NCBI RefSeq assembly: GCF_023715565.1
Contig: NZ_JAMBOJ010000002.1
Location: 1-64,000 of the forward strand
DNA length: 64,000 nt
Origin: Cytobacillus firmus
Lineage (GTDB): Bacteria; Bacillota; Bacilli; Bacillales; Cytobacillaceae
Reading direction: 5' to 3'
A program made the position numbers and the translations under genes. This document shows positions 35,989 to 43,596 of this stretch, one piece after another; position 1 is the first letter of the stretch, and each line of letters begins with the position of its first letter. The notes beneath the pieces were generated by a model that did not search any database, was not told the DNA's origin, and saw only the letters and a program-made list of their open reading frames with translations.

Positions 35989-36375
35989 TTGTTGACCCTG
36001 ACCGAAGAGCAATACGTTTTTATAAAGGAATACAGCGATCTTTTATTTACCATCGATGAAGCATTTGATTATATCGTTAAGAGCTTTAGCGATTTCAGTA
36101 AAACAGAGGGGGAGCGGCTTCTTGGTGATATTTTTCAGGCGTTCCCTCAGGTTGCTTCAGCTCATGAACAGCTTAGCCAGTTTGTTCAAGGCAACGAGTC
36201 CTTTCTTAAAACTATCGCGGATATCAGTGCAGTAGCAGATCACGCTGAACAGTTTATTCAGAACTTCGATGATCTGCCGGTTAGACAGGAGATCATCTCG
36301 AAAAAGCTCTATCCTGCATTTGCAGAGTGGCATGAAAATATTCAGCAGGAGTTAAATCCATATATCCAATCCTGA
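35989..36375 (+). CDS. Conserved-looking helical protein in the fliDST operon, unknown function
   Basis: 128 residues, TTG start after AATAGGTG. The sequence is acidic, aromatic-rich and predicted helical (EEQYVFIKEYSDLLFTIDEAFDYIVKSF), without membrane span, Cys or signal peptide. It lies 10 bases after fliT and 24 before yjfB. I do not recognise the family. Position and size suggest an accessory chaperone or regulator of flagellar assembly, but this is inference. Confidence 0.7.
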   Translation: MLTLTEEQYVFIKEYSDLLFTIDEAFDYIVKSFSDFSKTEGERLLGDIFQAFPQVASAHEQLSQFVQGNESFLKTIADISAVADHAEQFIQNFDDLPVRQEIISKKLYPAFAEWHENIQQELNPYIQS

Positions 36376-36399
36376 ATCGGATAGCCAGGAGGTGTTCAT

Positions 36400-36600
36400 T
36401 TGGATATCCCATTAATGTCCATGGTCTTATCCCAAGGTCAGGTCCAGCAGCAGGCATCTATTTCAGTCATGAAAAAAGCAATGGACCAGGCAGCAGGAAA
36501 TGCAGAATTCATCAATAAGATGATGAGCGGGTCTCAGATACAGGCCCTCCAGCATGCAGCCCAGCCTCATTTGGGCAGTAATATTGATATCAAAGGATAA
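36400..36600 (+). CDS. yjfB: YjfB family putative motility protein
   Basis: 66 residues, TTG start after AGGAGGTG. It matches the YjfB family pattern: MDIPLMSMVLSQGQVQQQAS, VMKKAMDQAA and a C-terminal HPHLGSNIDIKG-like end (here HAAQPHLGSNIDIKG). The family is associated with motility regulons, with unknown mechanism. It is the last gene of the flaG-fliD operon; a terminator follows directly. Confidence 0.9.
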   Translation: MDIPLMSMVLSQGQVQQQASISVMKKAMDQAAGNAEFINKMMSGSQIQALQHAAQPHLGSNIDIKG

Positions 36601-36627
36601 GCAGCAATTATAGCTGCTTATTTTTTA
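36599..36627 (+). terminator. Terminator of the flaG-fliDST-yjfB operon
   Basis: AAGCAGC / GCTGCTT stem with T6 tail, beginning at the yjfB stop codon. Confidence 0.85.
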
Positions 36628-36667
36628 TACTTCATCAATTCGACAAATTTTCTCAATCTTTTTACCA

Positions 36668-36693
36668 GTTTCAGCAGGAGTAATTGGGGGTAA
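36668..36693 (+). promoter_or_regulatory. Candidate sigma-B promoter of hpf
   Basis: GTTTCA (36668-36673), 14 bases, GGGTAA (36688-36693), one mismatch each from the sigma-B consensus GTTTAA-N12-15-GGGTAT. B. subtilis yvyD is a known sigma-B target. The leader to hpf would be about 118 bases. Confidence 0.65.
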
Positions 36694-36817
36694 AATAGAA
36701 ATATAAATATATAGTCTTAATATACTTTTAAGACTAGGTATTCTTTTACAGACGCTAAGGTTTTTGTAGGCGTTCTGAAGAAGTCGCCATTGTATAATGA
36801 GAAGGAGGAGTTCACGT

Positions 36818-37375
36818 ATGAATTACAACATTCGTGGTGAAAACATTGAGGTAACTCCAGCAATTAGAGATTACGTAGAGAAGAAAATTGCGAAGTTAGA
36901 AAGGTATTTTACTGAAACTCCTAATGCAAATGTACATGTAAATTTAAAAACGTATAACAATAACCGTTCTAAAGTGGAAGTAACGATTCCGATGCCGAAT
37001 CTGGTTCTTCGTGCAGAGGAAGATCATGATGATATGTATGCAGCGATTGATCTGATTACCGATAAATTGGAGCGTCAAATCCGCAAACATAAAACAAAAG
37101 TGAACCGGAAATTCCGCGAAAAAGGCAATCTGACTGCTGTGTTTGCAGCGTTGGAAAATGAAGCAGAGCCACCTGAACTGGATGAGGAGGATAACGATCT
37201 TGAAGTTGTCCGCCAAAAGAGCTTTGACTTGAAGCCGATGGACAGTGAAGAGGCAATCCTGCAGATGAACATGCTGGGCCACAGCTTCTACGTGTTCACA
37301 AATGCCGAGTCTAATTTAACAAATGTCGTGTACAAGCGTAAAGACGGCCGCTATGGTCTGATTGAAGCTCAATAA
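36818..37375 (+). CDS. hpf: Ribosome hibernation promoting factor (long form)
   Basis: A 185-residue protein that dimerises 70S ribosomes into inactive 100S particles in stationary phase or stress. ATG 36818 follows GGAGGAG. The N-terminal domain (MNYNIRGENIEVTPAIRDYVEKKIAKLE) binds the ribosome; an acidic linker (about 105-128) leads to the C-terminal dimerisation domain (KPMDSEEAILQMNMLGHSFYVF, YKRKDGRYGLIE), which makes it the long type. Upstream in-frame codons (from 36797) lie in the ribosome-binding region. Confidence 0.96.
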   Translation: MNYNIRGENIEVTPAIRDYVEKKIAKLERYFTETPNANVHVNLKTYNNNRSKVEVTIPMPNLVLRAEEDHDDMYAAIDLITDKLERQIRKHKTKVNRKFREKGNLTAVFAALENEAEPPELDEEDNDLEVVRQKSFDLKPMDSEEAILQMNMLGHSFYVFTNAESNLTNVVYKRKDGRYGLIEAQ

Positions 37376-37383
37376 TAAACGTG

Positions 37384-37417
37384 AAAACCCCGCTGCTGAG
37401 GCGGGGTTTTTGTTTGG
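37384..37417 (+). terminator. hpf terminator
   Basis: AAACCCCGC / GCGGGGTTT stem with TTGTTT tail, 9 bases after the hpf stop. Confidence 0.88.
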
Positions 37418-37435
37418 TGCGGGTTCATTGTTGGG

Positions 37436-37547
37436 CTATTTGCAGGAATGGGCCTGCTATTTGCAAATTTGCCGTTTTATTTGCAGATATCAAGCTCTAT
37501 TTGCGAAAATCTCTTTTCTATTTGCAGGTTTCCTCAGCCTATTTGCA
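37436..37547 (-). repeat. 20-21-bp-periodic TGCAAATAG array, copy 2 (inverted)
   Basis: CTATTTGCA, the complement of the copy 1 core, begins at 37436, 37457, 37477 (TTATTTGCA), 37497 (CTATTTGCG), 37518 and 37539, giving spacings of 21, 20, 20, 21 and 21. It fills the gap between the hpf terminator and the convergent chemoreceptor gene. Confidence 0.9.
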
Positions 37548-37590
37548 GCGTTCACATCTTGTTCACCTAAAACGGCACTGCCAACCCCGC

Positions 37591-39252
37591 CTAAACCGTA
37601 AATTTCTCCAATTCCCTCTCCATCACACCAGTCATTTCCTTCAACTGCTCCACCTTCACCATAACCTGCTCAAATGCACGAAGCTGTTCTTCCGTAGAAG
37701 CGGAGATTTCCTCAGTCCCGGCAGCTGTTTCTTCGGTTACCGCCGAAATGTTTTCCACAGCACTAATGACCTGCTGGCTCATATCACTGGAGCTCTTCAT
37801 ATCTTCAACTAGTTTTTCCAAATGGCTGTGTATGCCGGATACATGTTCGGAGATGGTTTCAAAGACCAGTTCCGTCTCGCTCATCGACTGGGATTGCTCC
37901 TTTGAAAGAGCATGTCCCTGTTCAGTGGCATTGTAAATATGGCTGATTCCATTTTGGATATTGCTGACCATGGATGAGATCAGATCTGTTGCTTTGGAAG
38001 AGGAATCGGCAAGCTTCCGGACTTCTTCTGCCACAACGGCAAATCCTTTACCGGCCTCACCAGCTCGGGCTGCTTCAATTGCCGCATTTAAGGCCAGCAG
38101 ATTTGTCTGGTCCGCAATATCTTTCACCGTGTTAGCTGCCCCTTCAATTTCCTTGGTGAACTGAGCAAATTCACTGACTGAACTTCGGATATGATTAGAC
38201 GAACTGGAAATCTCGTCTGCAAGTTTCATTTGTTTTTCTAAAGACACCCGTCCTTGGTGAACAGATTCCAATGCCTGTGTGCTTTGCACAGCACTCTCGG
38301 CACTCGACTAATGGACCGCTGAAAATTGCTCACCCATCACGCTCATTAATTCGGCTGTTGCTTGCACATCTTCCGAGATGGCCTGGCTCCCTCTCGCTAA
38401 TTCGTCCGTTGAAACAGCTACCTGGCTGCTGCTTTCATTTAAGCTGTGCATATAGGAAGCCACATCCCCGGCAAATCCTTTTACATTCTGGCTGACCTCT
38501 TCAATGGATTGCACGGTTCCTTTCAGGTTCACTACCATTTTCGAAAAAGCTTCCGTTAGTTTATCCACTTCATAGCGGCTGTTTTCTTTAAAGGAGAGCT
38601 GTGACAAATCTGCTGTTAAATCGCCCTCTGATATTTTCTCTGCTTTTTCCACTATCGCATTGATTGGCTTTGTAATTCCTCGGGCAGCCATCCATGAGAA
38701 TACAGCTGATAATAGAATAAGCAGGAGGCTTCCTATGAGGGAAGAATTCGTGATAAAGGCGATTTTCTGGCTGGTTTCCTGAAGAATGCCTTCATACCAT
38801 TCATTTGTGCGCTTCTTTAAAAGGTGCATATCATTTAATATGCCGGAAATCCGTATGCTCTGACGCTTGATTTCCGCTTTGTTTCCTTTGTTGAAGGCTT
38901 CAGTGGAAACTTTCGATAGCTCTGCATACTTTCCTTCAATACTGCCAATGATTTTTTTATGCTCAGAAACTGTGGCAACAGAAGTGAGTGAAGCCAGGTT
39001 TTCCTGAACTTCTGTCATCATGGTGAGTGCCTGGTCCTTGTTGGCGTCACTCGAATTGTAGGTGTAATTGGCAAGCGACTGGCTTGTCACCACGAGGCTT
39101 TGCTCCAAGTCCTTCACTTTCAGTAAAAGCTCTACATCATCTTTAGCGGAGCTTTGAATGTGTAATGTCTGGTATATGATAAAGCCAATCATGCTGACAG
39201 AGAGTGCGAGCGGGATCAGCGTGACAATTATAAGGCGTTTTCGTAAAGTCAT
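37591..39252 (-). pseudogene. Methyl-accepting chemotaxis protein interrupted by an amber codon
   Basis: A 553-codon reading frame with one internal TAG at 38308-38310. The N-terminal 314 residues have a membrane helix (about 8-28), a periplasmic-side four-helix-type sensor (about 35-185), a second helix and a HAMP domain (about 215-275). The part after TAG, in the same frame, has the signalling hairpin ([35 protein letters not shown]). Both halves are well preserved and no frameshift is seen, so the mutation looks recent (for example CAG to TAG), or it is a sequence error. Without read-through the product lacks its CheA-binding tip. Confidence 0.88.
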
Positions 39253-39265
39253 CTTGGAAGCTCCT

Positions 39266-40240
39266 TTATTCAGCTTTTACTGTGATTTTTCCATTGATTA
39301 TGTCTTCTGTTGCTTTTTTTAATGCAGCCTTCTGTTCCTCTGTTAAGGAAATGACGCGGATCTCAGAAAGGCTGACACCGTTTTCTGCCAGTCCCCATTC
39401 ATAGGAGGAAGCTTCGATTTTTTCGTTTTCTGTCAATTCCTTCGCCAGGTTAAAGACAGCAATATCGATATTTTTGACCATCGATGTGGCAACGGCTTTT
39501 TCTGCAACAAAATATTGGTCTGAATCGACACCGCCGGCAAGCACGCCTTTTTCTTCGGCTTTCTTCAATGCGCCAAATCCGGTGAATCCGGCAGCAGGGT
39601 AAATAAAGTCAGCACCTGCAGCAATTTGTTTTTCAGCAATTTTCCCGCCAAGAGCGGCATCACCAAAATCTCCGGCGTATTCACTTAATACATCTATTTT
39701 AGGATTGAAATGCTTGGCTCCTTGCACAAATCCATTTTCAAAATGATGGATGACAGGCACATCAACACCGCCGATAAATGCGAGCTTGCCTGATTTGCTT
39801 GTCATGGCAGCGAGCATTCCGACAAGGAAGCTGCCTTCATGCTCCTTAAACGTAAGCGAGACGACATTATCAAGATCAGATGCAGCATCAATCAGCAGAA
39901 ATTGCTTTTCGGGATATTTCTTCGCCGTTTTTTCAAGCGCTTCCTGTGCTGTGAAACCGAGTCCGATTATCAGATCATGATCTTCTTTGACCAGCTCTTC
40001 AATCGGTTTTTCAAAATTCCCGTCAGGCGCCTCTTTGTAATCAAACAGAATCCCAAGCTCATCACGGGCTTTTTTCAGACCCCGGAAGGCCGAGTCGTTA
40101 AAAGACTCATCTCCAAGTCCGGAATCTGATAAGAGAATGCCAATTTTATATTCTTTATGATTGTTTGTGCTTTGTTCAGAGGCAGAGCAGGCTGCCAAAA
40201 GTAAGCTGAACATCAGCAGGAAGGGTAATAGTTTTTTCAA
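39266..40240 (-). CDS. BMP family substrate-binding lipoprotein
   Basis: A 324-residue lipoprotein with lipobox LLAACSAS. The BMP (basic membrane protein/PnrA-like) family binds nucleosides and related ligands for ABC uptake, or acts in signalling. Family stretches are IGILLSDSGLGDESFNDSAFRGL, DLIIGLGFTAQEAL and VFIGGVDVP-like (here LAFIGGVDVPVIHHF). No ABC permease or ATPase is adjacent; instead the chemoreceptor gene follows 13 bases downstream, so it probably delivers a ligand signal to that receptor. A consensus sigma-D promoter precedes it. Confidence 0.88.
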   Translation of the reverse strand: MKKLLPFLLMFSLLLAACSASEQSTNNHKEYKIGILLSDSGLGDESFNDSAFRGLKKARDELGILFDYKEAPDGNFEKPIEELVKEDHDLIIGLGFTAQEALEKTAKKYPEKQFLLIDAASDLDNVVSLTFKEHEGSFLVGMLAAMTSKSGKLAFIGGVDVPVIHHFENGFVQGAKHFNPKIDVLSEYAGDFGDAALGGKIAEKQIAAGADFIYPAAGFTGFGALKKAEEKGVLAGGVDSDQYFVAEKAVATSMVKNIDIAVFNLAKELTENEKIEASSYEWGLAENGVSLSEIRVISLTEEQKAALKKATEDIINGKITVKAE

Positions 40241-40276
40241 GGTAAACCTCCATGTTGTTATATTTCGCCTTACATA

Positions 40277-40302
40277 ATATCGGCAGAAAGGAGGAGGTTT
40301 TA
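40277..40302 (-). promoter_or_regulatory. Sigma-D promoter of the BMP-chemoreceptor operon
   Basis: On the minus strand: TAAA (40302-40299), 14 bases, GCCGATAT (40284-40277), a perfect match to the sigma-D consensus. It is 37 bases before the lipoprotein start. An inverted repeat GTCTGA/TCAGAC (40304-40317) lies just upstream of the -35. Confidence 0.88.
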
Positions 40303-40347
40303 AGTCTGAAGTCAGACCTCACGATGAAAAGTTGGCAAAATAAAAAA

Positions 40348-40366
40348 GCCTGCATTTGCACAGGCC
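40348..40366 (-). terminator. Hairpin between the ykvA-type gene and the BMP operon
   Basis: GCCTG / CAGGC inverted repeat close to the stop codon of the minus-strand YkvA-type gene. A short stem, so only a tentative terminator. Confidence 0.4.
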
Positions 40367-40372
40367 TCAATA

Positions 40373-40651
40373 TCATTCCTCCAGAACCTTATATTTTTCC
40401 TTTAATGACTCCGGAGCCATTTTGACCATTTGCTGAAGAACAAACGATGTAATCACAATATCATCCGTAAATCCGAAGATCGACAGGAGGTCGGGAACAA
40501 GGTCGAGCGGAAGAAGGATATATAGAAGACAGGCCGCAACAGGAAAGAGCTTCTTGCCTGCTGATACTTCCCTTGAAAGAAAGTAATCCTTCAGAAAGGG
40601 CAGGAACTTCCAAAACTTAAATACAAATTTTATACGTTTGAAAAACTTCAT
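40373..40651 (-). CDS. YkvA family (DUF1232) protein
   Basis: 92 residues. ATG 40651 is preferred because AAAGGTG lies 6 bases upstream; a longer in-frame start (40678) has no site. A basic N-terminus (MKFFKRIKFVFKFWKF) precedes a hydrophobic stretch with the DUF1232 core AACLLYILLPLDLVPDLLSIFGFTDDIVI. Probably a small membrane-associated protein; function unknown. Confidence 0.88.
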   Translation of the reverse strand: MKFFKRIKFVFKFWKFLPFLKDYFLSREVSAGKKLFPVAACLLYILLPLDLVPDLLSIFGFTDDIVITSFVLQQMVKMAPESLKEKYKVLEE

Positions 40652-40775
40652 TTTGTTCACCTTTTCTAGTTCATTCACTGGATGGAAGCTGATAGATAGT
40701 ATGTTTCAAGTATGCTTTTTTGTAAAGTGTTCAACTAGGTATGATTTTCCTCTTATTATAAATTTTTTTAGGCTA

Positions 40776-41165
40776 TTAAATAATCGTGATTTTATCCAGG
40801 TCAGCACTTTTGACGCCTTCGTTGAAAATTAATCTTGTTTTAAATTGAAAAATCCGGTCAGGTGCAGAGCAGGGAATGTCTTCAGGCAGCTGGAAGTTAA
40901 AGTCCATTTTGTTCGTTTCTTCTGATTCGATGACTTTGGTGGACAGAATGGTCGCTGTCCCGATCACTTCCTCCTTCTCGTCCTCAGGCGATGTCATGAC
41001 CAAATCACACTCAATCCGCTTAATCTGCTGTTCAATGGTTCCTCCTTCAATCAGGAAGATTCCGCTCACATTTTCCCCGGGTGTATATTGAAGCTTTGGC
41101 AGCTGCAGATCAATTTTCGCAGAGCCTATTCCAAGCATTGACATGTATTTTCGTAAAATCAACAA
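40776..41165 (-). CDS. Spo0M-like arrestin-fold protein, short form
   Basis: 129 residues, TTG start after AGAGGAGAG. The pattern GIGSAKIDLQLPKLQYTPGENVSGIFLIEGGTIEQQIKRIECDL-type (only key parts: YTPGENVSG and GGTIEQQI) is that of the N-terminal arrestin domain of Spo0M, and FNFQLPEDIPCSAPD-like residues follow. B. subtilis Spo0M has about 258 residues with two such domains, so this is about half length. It may be a natural single-domain relative; the end has a normal stop, with no Spo0M-like sequence noticed after it. Confidence 0.75.
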   Translation of the reverse strand: MLILRKYMSMLGIGSAKIDLQLPKLQYTPGENVSGIFLIEGGTIEQQIKRIECDLVMTSPEDEKEEVIGTATILSTKVIESEETNKMDFNFQLPEDIPCSAPDRIFQFKTRLIFNEGVKSADLDKITII

Positions 41166-41656
41166 AGATCTCTCCTCTAATTTTATATAGGGGGAGCTGC
41201 TCGCTCACACCACAGTTTTGATGTTTCTTACTTTACGTGGAAAACACGATAAAGTTTCAAGAATTTTTCTCTCTTTACCTATTCCTCCATTTTATAAAGT
41301 AAAACGTGTCGTGGTGCGGGCTCGTATATAAAATGGGCCATTACCGCGGTGGTGAAGGCTCATAAATAAAGGGGCTGGGACAAAAGCATTTCGACCAAAG
41401 AAAAAAACGAACTATTATTCGAAATTCTGATTTAGAGTTTCGTAATAGTTCGTTTTTTTTATTTTTATTACTTTTTAAAATAGAAATCATTCGGCTTTAA
41501 CAACGGACAATTTAGTTCTGTCCCAGCCTCTTGGTAACAATTGTTAAGGTTGCCAACAAAGCAGAGAGCATTTGCCCGCAATGACGACTCTGCTGTAAAG
41601 CAACTTTGCTTTAGGAGAATCTTATAGATAAAGCATTTTGAATCCTTACTTTTTTG
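41166..41656. other. Intergenic region carrying a MITE
   Basis: 491 bases without a gene. The main content is the small inverted-repeat element at 41371-41532. A short AAAGCAACTTTGCTTT hairpin (about 41596) lies downstream of the minus-strand membrane protein gene and may aid termination. Confidence 0.6.
41371..41532. mobile_element. 162-bp MITE with IS1182-type ends
   Basis: The ends are GGGGCTGGGACA (41371-41382) and TGTCCCAGCCTC (41521-41532 region), an inverted repeat with one mismatch, identical in core to the end of the IS1182 copy at 870-881. Inside is a long imperfect hairpin (about 41407-41453, arms AACGAACTATTA / TAATAGTTCG) with a T8 tail, matching the hairpin-near-end layout of the full IS. 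No coding capacity. No clear target duplication was found. Confidence 0.8.
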
Positions 41657-42904
41657 TCAATATCCTTTTCTTACAGTGGAAAAACCTATAAACAAAACAA
41701 TCAAAGATGCAGTGAACCCAATGAGGATACTGTTCGGTCCTTCGCTGAAAAATAAAAAGACCCATCCGGATAAAGTACCAGCCAGTACTGAGGCAGGCAT
41801 GAGCATGCCTTTTTCCTTCCTGCTCCATAAAATATGCAACATAACCGGTAATGCTGCTGCAAAGAAAACTCCTGAAATGAAGAATAAATCCAGCAAAGAT
41901 ATGGAGAACAGGTAGGCCCAACTTGGAATGACCGCCACAAACAAAATCAGGATCCCCCACATATGCTTATTCAGCTTGAGGTCATTCCGGTCATACAGTA
42001 CATAAAGTGAATGAATTTGTGATAAAAAGGTTTCAAAGAAGATAATCATGAGAATAAAAATGAGCAGAATCGAAATTGTGAAATACTCGTATCTCAGGAG
42101 AATCTTTTCGAAGACTGAGTAAAAGTTTTGAAAACCGCCTTTGTAAATGGCCGATAAAGCAATCATTGAAAACGAAAAAGGAATCGTGCTCCAGATAAGT
42201 CCAGTCATGCTGAGGCCGATCCGCAGTTTTTCTTTTTTGCTTTTTAAAAGCATATTCCACATCTTCAGATCCAGCAGCAGATGACCGAGCATGGCGAAGG
42301 TAAAAGCCGTCAGCAGCAAGGGGAGTATATCCCATTCCACATAAAGCAGGTACGGATGGTACAGCCGGATGCCATCATATACAACTTCAATTCCTTCCAG
42401 CATATATGCATGAACAAGAATCATGATCATAATTAAAAAAAGTATGCCGACCTTGAGCATGCTGAATCGGGAAAACCATTTCAACCTGGAAAATATCGCT
42501 ATTAGAAACCCAAATGAAAAAAATAAACTCATTCCGACAGGAACTGGAGTGCCCAAAGGGAAGACAAGGATTCCCGCCGCAAAGCCCATGACCGTAAGTC
42601 CGAAAAAAATGGCCAGCAGAAGAACCCGCTTCATCCACTTTAAAGCAGGTTCAGACAATCGGCTTGCCATGATTCCGAGAAAAGATGAAGTTTCCTCTGA
42701 AGACCGTATCCGTGTAATGATTGGAATTAGGGCCAAAAAGGCAAGGGCACCGGCTGCTGAAAAGCTGACAGTCCCAATAAAGCCGTAACGCAAAAAAGCT
42801 TCCGGTGCTGTAAAAACGGCATTGCCTGAAGTCCATCTTGAAATAATGGCGATGCTCAGCAGCCCAAAGCCATATTGAACTGATTTGGATAGGTTTGTAT
42901 TCAT
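41657..42904 (-). CDS. Polytopic membrane protein, possible SSS-type transporter or sensor
   Basis: 415 residues with about 12 hydrophobic segments. The N-terminal region (SGNAVFTAPEAFLRYGFIG) and overall layout recall sodium/solute symporters (SLC5-like), but I see no decisive signature. Its ATG overlaps the stop codon of the response regulator gene, so kinase, regulator and this protein are translationally linked. It may transport the signal compound or act as the sensory module of the kinase, which lacks an external domain. Confidence 0.6.
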   Translation of the reverse strand: MNTNLSKSVQYGFGLLSIAIISRWTSGNAVFTAPEAFLRYGFIGTVSFSAAGALAFLALIPIITRIRSSEETSSFLGIMASRLSEPALKWMKRVLLLAIFFGLTVMGFAAGILVFPLGTPVPVGMSLFFSFGFLIAIFSRLKWFSRFSMLKVGILFLIMIMILVHAYMLEGIEVVYDGIRLYHPYLLYVEWDILPLLLTAFTFAMLGHLLLDLKMWNMLLKSKKEKLRIGLSMTGLIWSTIPFSFSMIALSAIYKGGFQNFYSVFEKILLRYEYFTISILLIFILMIIFFETFLSQIHSLYVLYDRNDLKLNKHMWGILILFVAVIPSWAYLFSISLLDLFFISGVFFAAALPVMLHILWSRKEKGMLMPASVLAGTLSGWVFLFFSEGPNSILIGFTASLIVLFIGFSTVRKGY

Positions 42905-43596
42905 CAGTGCTGCTCCCTGTATTGCTTTGGTGTGATGTTTTCTTTTTTCTTAAATTGGCTTGAGAAGTAATGTAGACTGTTGAAGCCGGTTTTTTCAGCA
43001 ATCTCTGAAATACTGTAATGGGTCGTGGACAGAAGATGTTTCGCTTTTTCCAGCCTGTAAACTGTCAGGTAGTCAATAAGAGAAGTGCCGACTTCCTCAC
43101 TGAACCTGCGGCTTAAGTATGCTGGGCTTGCATGTACCTTCGCAGCAATATCCTGAAGGCCAACCCGCTGTTCATACGACTCATGTATTTGATTTAAAGC
43201 CTCGTTTACCATTTTGGAATATTCTTTTTGAAAAATAGGAGTGGAGAACTTTTTCAGTGTCTCTTTTAATTCTTCTTCAATAATCGGTTTGGTCAGGTAT
43301 TCGGAAACCCCCAGCTGAATGGACTTTTTGGCAAAATCAAAGTCCTGGTGGGCTGATAAAATAATAATCTGCAGATGGGGATGGGTCTCCTTTAAGTCTT
43401 TTACCAGTTCAAGACCGGACTTTCCCGGCATCTCGATGTCCACGAAGGCGAGATGGAAGTAATGTTCTTTGCTGATGGCAAGAGCCTGGCTGCTGTCATA
43501 GGCAAAGTGGAAGTTCCATAATGGAAATGCCGGCTTTAAAATATATTCGAGCTGTTCAATTACGATTGGTTCATCATCGATGCATAAAACATTCAT
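42904..43596 (-). CDS. AraC-type response regulator
   Basis: 230 residues. The receiver domain has CIDDEP, the phospho-acceptor in AFVDIEMPGKSG (about residue 53) and LTKPI. The C-terminal AraC helix-turn-helix pair (about 130-230) reads VHASPAYLSRRFSEEVGTSL and ISEIAEKTGFNSLHYFSSQFK. This is the YesN type. It is the partner of the overlapping upstream kinase and probably controls the flanking peptide-transport cluster. Confidence 0.9.
   Translation of the reverse strand: MNVLCIDDEPIVIEQLEYILKPAFPLWNFHFAYDSSQALAISKEHYFHLAFVDIEMPGKSGLELVKDLKETHPHLQIIILSAHQDFDFAKKSIQLGVSEYLTKPIIEEELKETLKKFSTPIFQKEYSKMVNEALNQIHESYEQRVGLQDIAAKVHASPAYLSRRFSEEVGTSLIDYLTVYRLEKAKHLLSTTHYSISEIAEKTGFNSLHYFSSQFKKKENITPKQYREQH

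Noticed and set aside
37591-38289. Separate short chemotaxis gene
   Set aside because: It is in the same frame as the upstream half and joined by one TAG codon; the two parts make a normal full-length receptor, so it is one interrupted gene.
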